From NCBI GenBank assembly GCA_030608985.1, contig JAUWDC010000120.1, positions 1 to 5,329 on the forward strand: 5,329 nt of DNA, in the 5' to 3' direction. Below are positions 1-5,329 of this stretch, in pieces (the stretch's first letter is position 1; the number at the start of each line of letters is the position of its first letter). The notes under the pieces are model-generated. The model was not told the DNA's origin. It ran no database searches and saw nothing but the letters and a program-made list of their open reading frames with translations. Source of the stretch: Desulfobia sp. (GTDB lineage: Bacteria; Desulfobacterota; Desulfobulbia; Desulfobulbales; SURF-16). The position numbers and the translations under genes were made by a program.

Positions 1-259
1 GAAATCAGGCGATGTGGCTATCCTGATGGGACGTTGGAAACAGGCCCTTCTGGTAGGAGTCTTTATGGCTGTGATGATAGTCACCCATTTTATGGCTATA
101 GCACAGGTGGAAGTGGCATATTTTATTTCATTGAAACGCACAAGCCTGCTGTTCGGGATTCTCTACGGAGCACTTTTTTTTAAAGAACGGCACTTAGGGC
201 GTCATTTCCTGGCCGGCCTGCTCATGGTCGCTGGAGTTGCCCTGATTGTGATTAAATAA
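1..259 (+). CDS. EamA/DMT-family membrane transporter, C-terminal fragment (5' end outside window)
   Basis: The reading frame is open from base 2 to the TAA at 257-259 and encodes 85 residues. It enters from the left edge, so the start codon is not in the window; the internal GTG at 14 is not a credible start. The fragment contains three hydrophobic segments: one beginning QALLVGVFMAVMIVTHF, one around VAYFISLKRTSLLFGILYGA, and a last one around FLAGLLMVAGVALIVIK. The loop FFKERHLGRHFLAG followed by a final helix ending at the C terminus is typical of the end of EamA-repeat drug/metabolite transporters, which usually have about 10 TM helices in roughly 300 residues. These are inner-membrane exporters or permeases of small metabolites; the substrate cannot be told from this piece. 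The hydrolase gene starts 18 bases downstream, so the two are probably one operon. The family call is by pattern; other DMT-superfamily members remain possible. Confidence 0.8.
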   Translation, partial: KSGDVAILMGRWKQALLVGVFMAVMIVTHFMAIAQVEVAYFISLKRTSLLFGILYGALFFKERHLGRHFLAGLLMVAGVALIVIK

Positions 260-265
260 CAAAAT

Positions 266-273
266 GAAGAGGA
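266..273 (+). promoter_or_regulatory. Ribosome binding site of the esterase gene
   Basis: GAAGAGGA lies 4 bases before the ATG at 278. It supports that start and sits just after the upstream stop codon, consistent with translation from a shared transcript. Confidence 0.6.
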
Positions 274-277
274 TGCT

Positions 278-952
278 ATGCCGCTATTACCAGCAATTGA
301 ACATGAAACAAACACTAATCCTGATGCCAGCGTCATCTGGTTGCACGGCCTTGGCGCTGACGGAAATGATTTCGCCCCCATTGTGCCGGAACTTAGACTT
401 CCAGCTGACTTAGGTATCCGTTTTATCTTTCCCCATGCTCCCAGGATCCCGGTGACAATAAATGGCGGTTTTGTCATGCCTGCCTGGTATGACATTCTGG
501 AAATGGAAATTGACAGAAAAGTTGATACAGAACGGTTACTGGCTTCGGCTCAGGCAATTGAAGCTTTTGTGGACAATGAACTCAATCGGGGTATTGACAG
601 CCAGCGTATAATTATTGCTGGGTTCTCCCAGGGGGGTGCCGTTGCCTACCAGGTTGCCTTGAGCCATGACAAACGACTTGGGGGCCTATTGGCAATGTCA
701 ACTTACTTTGCAACAAGCGCCGCTATAAAGCTCAGCGAGACAAACAGTAATCTGCCCATAGAAATTCAACATGGGACCTATGATCCTGTTGTCCCTGAAT
801 CCCTCGGACAAAACGCGGCGCATCAACTCATAAATGAAGGGTATTCTGTAAACTACAGGACATACCCGATAGAACATGGCGTCTGTCCCCAACAGATTGG
901 AGACATTTCTGAATGGCTGCAGAATCTTTTATTACCCTCCGAACCCAGATAA
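278..952 (+). CDS. Carboxylesterase / phospholipase-carboxylesterase family alpha/beta hydrolase (YpfH/EstB type)
   Basis: A complete 224-residue protein, the usual length for the bacterial carboxylesterase II / acyl-protein thioesterase-like family (abhydrolase_2). Visible landmarks in order: an oxyanion-side loop HGLGADG at residues 23-29; the family signature FPHAPRIPVTINGG at 51-64; MPAWYDI at 67-73; the nucleophile elbow GFSQGG at 115-120 with Ser117; the acid in HGTYDPVVP with Asp169; and the catalytic His200 in EHGVCPQQ. All three triad residues are present, so the enzyme should be active as a cytoplasmic hydrolase of short-chain carboxylic or acyl esters; there is no signal peptide. 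The natural substrate is unknown. The last triad motif reads EHGVCP where relatives I recall usually have a Ser after the His (HSVCP), a minor variation. The start at ATG 278 is supported by a good SD. The gene follows the transporter by 18 bases and converges on the CheW-type gene; no clear hairpin terminator is seen in 953-1013. Confidence 0.9.
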   Translation: MPLLPAIEHETNTNPDASVIWLHGLGADGNDFAPIVPELRLPADLGIRFIFPHAPRIPVTINGGFVMPAWYDILEMEIDRKVDTERLLASAQAIEAFVDNELNRGIDSQRIIIAGFSQGGAVAYQVALSHDKRLGGLLAMSTYFATSAAIKLSETNSNLPIEIQHGTYDPVVPESLGQNAAHQLINEGYSVNYRTYPIEHGVCPQQIGDISEWLQNLLLPSEPR

Positions 953-1013
953 ACTTGAAAAAATTAAGGTCCTGCACTCTGTTCAGTCCTCGCTTGACGG
1001 GTAACTAAAAATT

Positions 1014-1817
1014 TCAATCCTCATATATTTTATCCATATCTAAAATCAGGATTACAGCTTTGTCTGTTTTTCTTTTAGCTATTAGATTAACAAGTCCTGT
1101 CCCGTCTCTTTCCTTTATCGTCTCTGGAGCGTCTTCTATACTCTCGTTATCAAAATGCTCGATAGATTCAACAGCATCTACTGTTATCGCGACGACTCCA
1201 TTATCAGTCTCAGTTACAATAGAAACTTCATTACTGTTCGCCCGATATTTTTCCTTTACTGAAGCGAAAAGCTTTATCATTTCAGCAAGCTCCTTGTTAT
1301 GACATTCTTCAATTACTTTACAAGCAGCATCTACTTTACCCCCATCTGCCAAAGCAAGTACTTCTTCAGCAATACCGTGTATTCTTTTATGTGGAGAATC
1401 GAATCTTCTCAACAAACTTGAGACTGCATAGCTATCCGGCTTGTAACCGTCATACCATTTTCCAAAAGCACATTTATGAGGATCTGTCGCCAGTTTAAAT
1501 TGTCGCTTTTCATTAATTGAAGCTTCAAGCTCTATTAACCAATTCTTGTGGTCTTGTTCTCGCTGGTCCATTAATGAACAAAATTCATTTATTTCTTCTA
1601 AGAATGAAGGCATACCCAAACGTACCCGCAAGTCGAGCAAAGGGATAACGGTACCTCTAAGGTTTACAACCCCTCTAATATAATCAGGGGTGTTAGGTAC
1701 AAAAGAACCTTCTGGTGTAATTACCATTGACTGAATATTTTCTGAAGAGATTGCCATTTTCTTGTTGTTAAGGGTGAAGACAACCCAAGGATAATGAAAA
1801 GAAGGACTGGTAGACAT
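1014..1817 (-). CDS. CheW-type chemotaxis coupling protein with an inserted CZB zinc-binding domain
   Basis: A 267-residue soluble protein in which a CheW fold is split by a helical insert. The first CheW part covers residues 10-70: strand WVVFTL, then TPDYIRGVVNLRG with the NLRG signature at 52-55, then VIPLLDLRVRLGMP. The second CheW part resumes near 197 (VSIVTETDNGVVAITVDAVESI) and ends with VILILDMDKIYED. Between them, about 84-190, is a CZB domain: DHKNW with His90, DPHKCAFGKWY with Cys116, and SPHKRIH with His143 and His147. These match the three-His/one-Cys zinc site known from the CZB domain of the diguanylate cyclase DgcZ, and the Cys-to-His and His-to-His spacings fit. Ordinary CheW is about 150-170 residues; the extra length is the insert. 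The expected role is to link chemoreceptors to the kinase CheA in the cytoplasm, with coupling perhaps modulated by zinc or by oxidants such as hypochlorous acid acting on the zinc-bound Cys. No cheA or receptor gene lies in the window. The start at 1817 is supported by an SD and an upstream promoter. Confidence 0.92.
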   Translation of the reverse strand: MSTSPSFHYPWVVFTLNNKKMAISSENIQSMVITPEGSFVPNTPDYIRGVVNLRGTVIPLLDLRVRLGMPSFLEEINEFCSLMDQREQDHKNWLIELEASINEKRQFKLATDPHKCAFGKWYDGYKPDSYAVSSLLRRFDSPHKRIHGIAEEVLALADGGKVDAACKVIEECHNKELAEMIKLFASVKEKYRANSNEVSIVTETDNGVVAITVDAVESIEHFDNESIEDAPETIKERDGTGLVNLIAKRKTDKAVILILDMDKIYED

Positions 1818-1823
1818 ATAGTT

Positions 1824-1828
1824 TCTCC
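1824..1828 (-). promoter_or_regulatory. Ribosome binding site of the CheW-CZB gene
   Basis: On the minus strand this reads GGAGA, 6 bases before the ATG at 1817-1815. The spacing is ideal and fixes the start codon. Confidence 0.7.
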
Positions 1829-1846
1829 ATTTTTATTTGATAGCTA

Positions 1847-1875
1847 AATATAGAGTACTACAGTGTGCGTGTGAA
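1847..1875 (-). promoter_or_regulatory. Predicted sigma70-type promoter of the CheW-CZB gene
   Basis: On the minus strand a -35 hexamer TTCACA (1870-1875, 5 of 6 consensus bases) and a -10 hexamer TATATT (1847-1852, 5 of 6) are separated by exactly 17 bases. Transcription would begin near 1840, leaving a leader of about 23 bases that contains the SD. Just upstream of the -35, bases 1874-1887 form a nearly pure A/T tract that could act as an UP element. A short direct repeat GTGTG-C-GTGTG (plus strand, 1863-1873) overlaps the spacer and -35. This is predicted by eye only. Confidence 0.55.
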
Positions 1876-1943
1876 AAAAATAAAAAACTTGATCCCCTCC
1901 TGACTTCGATACAATCTTGCTCCATTGTTGATAAAACCCCATT

Positions 1944-1957
1944 CTGTATTGATACAG
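1944..1957. repeat. Short perfect inverted repeat CTGTAT-TG-ATACAG
   Basis: Two 6-base arms separated by 2 bases form a nearly perfect palindrome in the divergent intergenic region. It could be an operator half-site pair for a dimeric regulator. It is too short and lacks a U-tract, so it is not an intrinsic terminator. It may also be chance. Confidence 0.35.
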
Positions 1958-2004
1958 GAACCTTGGGAACGCGCTTCGTTGACATCTTTTTATGTTTGTG
2001 CGAA

Positions 2005-2019
2005 CATCATAATATGATG
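2005..2019. repeat. Short perfect inverted repeat CATCATA-A-TATGATG
   Basis: Two 7-base arms flank a single central A, giving a 15-base odd palindrome 133 bases before the kinase start codon. It overlaps CATAAT, the best -10-like hexamer in this part of the gap. The symmetry and size suit a dimeric helix-turn-helix regulator's binding site. The assignment as an operator is inference. Confidence 0.4.
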
Positions 2020-2151
2020 GATGGGGAATTGAGTTGAAGCTGCTTGGTAACACCTTAAAAAATGACCTCTGACACCCTACCACATCAGCAATTAGTTTCA
2101 GGGTCCAAAAACTGATGCACATGCAACCTGTCAAAACACACCAAGATCAGT

Positions 2152-4353
2152 ATGAGTGATAAAAACAAAGCCATTTTGACTGTCGGACTATCAATCGTTA
2201 TTCTTGCCGGAATCTTTTTATATCAGGGCATTAGCCGCCATAACACCCTAGTGCAGCAGGCCATTGATCAAGAAGAAAAAAGCTTCCATGCTCGTATCAC
2301 GGCCTTGGAAAAATACTCTTTTAGTCCCTATTTATCCAGAATTGGCAATATTTTACAGCTAAACAGTCAAATGGTGACTGCTTTTGCTAACCGTAATCGT
2401 GAGATATTATACAGCACGACTCTGCCATTATATAAAGCCCTTAAAAAAGAAAATCGTTATTTCACGGTGATGCATTTTCATCTTCCAGACAGCACAACCT
2501 TCCTGCGCATGCATAACCCAGATTTTTTTGGGGATAATCTGCGGAATGTTCGGCCAATTGTCGATGCTGTCAACAAGACTCGAAAGCCGCATTCCGGTTT
2601 TGAGATCGGTCGGCATGGGCCATTTTACCGGATAGCCCAGCCTGTCTTTTTTGAAGATAACTTTGTTGGAGTTCTGGAATTTGGAATCAAGGCGCACCAG
2701 TTATTGGAAGCTGCTCAAATTGATCTGTCCGACAGGACCGCTTCATATTTCCTGGAGACAGAATGGCGGAAGGTTGATCAAGAGTCGCAGCACTTTACAA
2801 TGAGACAGTTTGGGGAATTTGTCCTGAATACCCATAACGATCCTTTTTACACAAGTCTACCTTCCAAAACTGATTTCAATATCCACTTCAATCATCTTGA
2901 GTTGGACGACAAAATATATATCCTGCACGCCCAGCCGGTTTTTAAAAATTATCGTCAGGAAGTGCTTGGCGGCATAACCGTTTTACAGGATATCACCAAC
3001 CTGGTTCAGCAAAAAAGCAGCTTTGTTATCCAGATGTCTACTTTTGTTCTTTTACTGACTGTTCTGTGCCTCTCCATCCTTTATATTAGCTTCAATAATC
3101 TTGTCAGTAGCCTTGAAAAAGCCCAAAAAAAGTTGAAAGAGTCTGTTGGTTCATTAACCACAGAGGTTAAGGAGCGTGAGAAGGCTGAACTGGCCTTGAG
3201 AAAAAGTCAGGAGGAATGGGAGAGAACATTTAACGCCATTAACGATATTGTTACCCTTCAGGACACCTCCATGAAGATTGTTAAGGTTAACAAAATAGGC
3301 TGTGACGCCTTGGGCCTACCCGGCGAAAATATTATCGGCAAACAGTGTTATGAACTCTTCCATGACTCAAATGAACCTTGCCCAGAGTGTCCACTGCTGG
3401 AGACAAAGAAGACTTTTAAACCGTATACCAAAGAGATGACCCACGAAAAGCTGGGGAAAACATTTTTGGTGTCTGCCGCACCAGTACTGGATGATCAAGG
3501 AAACTTGACCCATATTACCCATGTTGCCAAAGACATTACCGAGAAGAAAAAAATTGAAGAACGGCTCTTCTTGAATGAAAAAATGGCAACCATTGCTGTT
3601 CTGGCAGCAGGTGTTGCCCACGAAATCAATACCCCGCTCAGTGCGATCCTTCAGTCCCAGCAGCTGATTGAGATGAGACTTGACCCTGACAAGCCACGCA
3701 ACCAGGAACGAGCAGCGGAATGCGGAGTTGACCTGACCAAAGTAGATACCTATTTCAAGAACAATGAGCTTGATGTTTTCATGAAGGGCATGAGAAATTC
3801 TGCCATTACTGCAGGGGATATTATAAAAAACCTCCTTGAGTTCAGTAGACCCCGTAAAGGCGAAATAAGAAATGCCAACCTGTCAAACTTACTTGATACC
3901 ACGTTGCAGTTGGCCCGGGCCGATTATGATTTGAAAAAGCAATATGATATCATCAACGTGGAGATAACTAAGGAGTATGATCCTGACTTGACCGAGGTTC
4001 CTTGTGTGGCAATGGAAATCGAGCAGGTGATACTCAATCTTATTAAAAATGCTGTGCATGCCATGGCTGATGATAAAATAAAAAATCCGTGCATTACTAT
4101 TCGGACAGTCAAAACAGAGAAAATGGCTTGCATCGAAGTGGAAGACAACGGCCCTGGCATTGACGAGGAAACTCAGCTTCACATCTTTGACCCTTTCTTC
4201 ACCACCAAAGAAGTCGGCCAGGGTACCGGCTTAGGTCTTTCTGTCTCTCATGCCCTTGTTGTTGACAAGCACAGGGGAAATATCTGGGTGGAGTCTGAGC
4301 CTGGTAAGGGTGCAAAATTTATTATAGAGCTGCCTCTGAGTCAGAAAGTCTGA
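2152..4353 (+). CDS. Membrane sensor histidine kinase: double Cache-like sensor, PAS, HisKA, HATPase
   Basis: A complete 733-residue inner-membrane kinase. TM1 is at about residues 7-26 and TM2 at about 291-313. Between them is an extracytoplasmic sensor of about 260 residues whose first half has FLRMHNPDFFGDNL (117-130), SGFEIGRHG (148-156) and a downstream PVF/LEFG pattern, as in double-Cache (dCache_3-like) ligand-binding domains. After TM2 comes a charged coiled coil (about 318-355) with no evident HAMP domain, then a PAS domain (about 356-465) containing Cys399, Cys410 and Cys413 in a CYELFH...PCPECP motif. The kinase core follows: H-box GVAHEINTPLS with phospho-acceptor His490; N-box around QVILNLIKNAVHAM (Asn633); G1 DNGPGI; F-box FDPFFTT; and G2 GQGTGLGLS. 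All catalytic boxes are intact, and there is no receiver domain. The ATG at 2152 is chosen because TM1 begins right after it and an in-frame stop lies at 2113-2115; its SD is weak. The ligand and partner regulator are unknown. Confidence 0.93.
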   Translation: MSDKNKAILTVGLSIVILAGIFLYQGISRHNTLVQQAIDQEEKSFHARITALEKYSFSPYLSRIGNILQLNSQMVTAFANRNREILYSTTLPLYKALKKENRYFTVMHFHLPDSTTFLRMHNPDFFGDNLRNVRPIVDAVNKTRKPHSGFEIGRHGPFYRIAQPVFFEDNFVGVLEFGIKAHQLLEAAQIDLSDRTASYFLETEWRKVDQESQHFTMRQFGEFVLNTHNDPFYTSLPSKTDFNIHFNHLELDDKIYILHAQPVFKNYRQEVLGGITVLQDITNLVQQKSSFVIQMSTFVLLLTVLCLSILYISFNNLVSSLEKAQKKLKESVGSLTTEVKEREKAELALRKSQEEWERTFNAINDIVTLQDTSMKIVKVNKIGCDALGLPGENIIGKQCYELFHDSNEPCPECPLLETKKTFKPYTKEMTHEKLGKTFLVSAAPVLDDQGNLTHITHVAKDITEKKKIEERLFLNEKMATIAVLAAGVAHEINTPLSAILQSQQLIEMRLDPDKPRNQERAAECGVDLTKVDTYFKNNELDVFMKGMRNSAITAGDIIKNLLEFSRPRKGEIRNANLSNLLDTTLQLARADYDLKKQYDIINVEITKEYDPDLTEVPCVAMEIEQVILNLIKNAVHAMADDKIKNPCITIRTVKTEKMACIEVEDNGPGIDEETQLHIFDPFFTTKEVGQGTGLGLSVSHALVVDKHRGNIWVESEPGKGAKFIIELPLSQKV

Positions 4354-4380
4354 AGTCAGGATAACGGAATAAGGTTAATA

Positions 4381-4394
4381 CTCTTAAGAAAGAG
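4381..4394 (+). promoter_or_regulatory. Possible small hairpin over the ribosome binding site of the downstream gene
   Basis: CTCTT (4381-4385) can pair with AAGAG (4390-4394) across a 4-base loop. The right arm is part of the weak purine-rich SD (AAAGAGA) located 7 bases before the ATG at 4403. Such a stem could slightly reduce initiation, but with 5 pairs it is marginal and may be meaningless. Confidence 0.2.
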
Positions 4395-4402
4395 ATAAAC
4401 AG

Positions 4403-5329
4403 ATGGTCACGCATAGAAAATTTTTTTCAACGTTATTGAAATTAACATCCAGCCGCACATATAATATTGCCATTACTTTCCTTGTTTTCTGTCTCTTGCT
4501 TGGAATTGCCCCGGAAACAAAATCCGCCGAGTCAAAAAAAATCCTCGTTCTTAATTCCTACCACAAGGGGTATCTGTGGTCGGATAATATAATATCAGGT
4601 ATTGAATCGGTATTTGCCAAGGAGGCCCCGGAAGTCGAACTGTCCTTCGAATATATGGATACAAAGCGGCACGCGACCAAAGAATGCTTCCCTCTTCTTG
4701 AAGAACTGTACAAGAACAAATTTCACTTCAAGTATGATTTGGTTATTGTTTCGGACAATAACGCCCTCGAGTTTCTTCTCCACCGTCGACAACAGCTGCT
4801 CCCCGGGGTTCCTATAGTTTTTTGCGGAATTAATAATTTTAATGACTCCATGCTTAAGGGCCACCGGAATATCACCGGGGTGGCTGAGGATTTTGATCTA
4901 AAAAGTACTATTGAATTGGCATTAAAACTCCATCCCGGCACCACACATATTGCCTCAATCAGTGGTTCAACCAAAACAGCTGCTCTTAATCTCAATAGGC
5001 TTCGTCAAATTAAGTCAGACTTTGATGATTCTTTAACATTCATCGAGCTTGAAAAATTAACCTCTGCTGAACTAAAAAAGGCGCTTCACGAACTGCCACC
5101 GGATACGATTCTCCTGAACCTCTCTTTTTATCGTGACCGGGAGGGCAGAGTCTTTTCTCTCAAGGAGTCCATAGCCTTTATTAACGACAACAGCACAGTG
5201 CCAATATATGGCGCCTGGGACCATAATGTAGCAGCTGGCACCTTGGGCGGCGTTGTCGTCAGTGGGCGATTACAGGGGGAAAATGCCGCAAAAATGGCCT
5301 TGCAAATACTTCACGGGACGCCTGCAGCC
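4403..5329 (+). CDS. Exported protein with ABC-substrate-binding-like sensor domain, probably N-terminal half of a sensor kinase (3' end outside window)
   Basis: The frame is open from ATG 4403 to the window edge (309 residues, no stop). The N terminus has basic residues, a hydrophobic stretch at about 20-36 (YNIAITFLVFCLLLGIA) and a plausible signal-peptidase site after KSA at 40-42; no lipobox is seen. The mature part starts KKILVLNSYHKGY (45-57), continues with EYMDTKR (83-89), and has NLSFYRDREGR (239-249) and YGAWDHN (269-275) followed by a Gly-rich GTLGGVV segment. This pattern matches the periplasmic-binding-protein fold of the ABC_sub_bind family, which in Desulfobacterota and relatives commonly forms the extracytoplasmic sensor of PAS-containing histidine kinases or diguanylate cyclases. 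It could alternatively be a free solute-binding protein of a transporter; the missing C-terminal part would decide. It begins 49 bases after the preceding kinase on the same strand, with no terminator between them, so co-transcription is likely. Confidence 0.78.
   Translation, partial: MVTHRKFFSTLLKLTSSRTYNIAITFLVFCLLLGIAPETKSAESKKILVLNSYHKGYLWSDNIISGIESVFAKEAPEVELSFEYMDTKRHATKECFPLLEELYKNKFHFKYDLVIVSDNNALEFLLHRRQQLLPGVPIVFCGINNFNDSMLKGHRNITGVAEDFDLKSTIELALKLHPGTTHIASISGSTKTAALNLNRLRQIKSDFDDSLTFIELEKLTSAELKKALHELPPDTILLNLSFYRDREGRVFSLKESIAFINDNSTVPIYGAWDHNVAAGTLGGVVVSGRLQGENAAKMALQILHGTPAA

Larger units (their letters stand above)
1818..2151. other. Divergent intergenic regulatory region without a credible gene
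   Basis: The 334 bases separate the leftward CheW-CZB gene from the rightward histidine kinase. The left third carries the CheW promoter and SD. The centre carries several short inverted repeats, described separately. Open frames crossing the region (plus 1837-2037 from a TTG, minus 1844-2134) lack SD sequences and recognisable protein features, and look like chance. No convincing promoter for the kinase was found: TTGACA at 1979-1984 is a perfect -35 hexamer, but at 17 bases it is followed only by GAACAT, and the better -10 match CATAAT (2008-2013) is 23 bases away. No tRNA or riboswitch pattern was recognised. Confidence 0.6.

Noticed and set aside
953..1013. Bidirectional terminator between the convergent esterase and CheW-type genes
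   Set aside because: No GC-rich stem followed by a T-run could be found on either strand in these 61 bases.
1060..1302. Plus-strand frame opposite the CheW-type gene
   Set aside because: It is Ser/Thr/Leu-rich, antisense to well-conserved CheW and CZB coding sequence, and lacks an SD.
1957..1970. GGAAC repeats as an ECF-sigma -35 element
   Set aside because: GGAAC resembles the ECF -35 core, but no matching -10 motif follows at 16-17 bases.
1979..2013. TTGACA as the -35 of a kinase promoter
   Set aside because: The hexamer is perfect, but the base run at the proper 17-base spacing is GAACAT, and the better CATAAT is 23 bases away. It is not a credible sigma70 pair.
1837..2037. Plus-strand open frame of 66 codons in the intergenic region
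   Set aside because: It starts at TTG inside the CheW-gene leader, has no SD, shows no recognisable domain or membrane pattern, and overlaps the predicted promoter and inverted repeats.
1844..2134. Minus-strand open frame of 96 codons in the intergenic region
   Set aside because: It overlaps the CheW promoter and the opposite-strand frame, has no family-like motifs, and has an odd composition rich in aromatic residues, Cys and His. It looks like chance.
4595..4995. Open frames on both strands inside the last gene
   Set aside because: They are shadows of the long, family-matching frame from 4403 to the window edge.

Overview
This window looks like ordinary chromosomal DNA from a Gram-negative, mid-GC bacterium. 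The multi-sensor histidine kinase style (double-Cache input, a Cys-rich PAS, and a kinase helix bearing an 'AAECG-DLTK' stretch) and the CheW protein carrying a zinc-binding domain both recall sulfate-reducing or related Desulfobacterota (former Deltaproteobacteria). That placement is an impression from family style, not a measured result. No RNA gene, insertion sequence, CRISPR array, integrase or other mobile-element hallmark is visible.

Left part (1-952, + strand): the 3' end of an EamA/DMT-type membrane transporter is followed after 18 bases by a complete alpha/beta-hydrolase carboxylesterase of the YpfH/EstB type. The two are probably co-transcribed. The esterase gene converges on the next gene across about 60 bases, with no recognisable terminator between them.

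Middle (1014-1817, - strand): a CheW-type chemotaxis coupling protein whose CheW fold is interrupted by a CZB (chemoreceptor zinc-binding) domain with all four expected zinc ligands (three His, one Cys). It has a good SD and a convincing sigma70-like promoter facing left. This is the most interesting gene here, because it places a metal/oxidant sensor in the coupling protein itself.

Intergenic (1818-2151): a 334-base divergent regulatory region. It holds the CheW promoter, short inverted repeats (best ones at 1944-1957 and 2005-2019), and no believable gene.

Right part (2152-5329, + strand): a complete 733-residue membrane sensor histidine kinase (TM, double Cache-like periplasmic domain, TM, coiled coil, PAS, HisKA, HATPase), then after 49 bases the beginning of a secreted or membrane-anchored protein with an ABC-substrate-binding-like periplasmic domain, cut by the window edge. 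In related bacteria that domain is often the sensor half of another histidine kinase. The pair would then be two sensory proteins with different extracytoplasmic ligand folds in one transcription unit. No response regulator is visible, so their output is unknown. Together with the divergent CheW-CZB gene, this half of the window is a signal-transduction cluster, but any functional link between the kinases and the CheW protein is inference.
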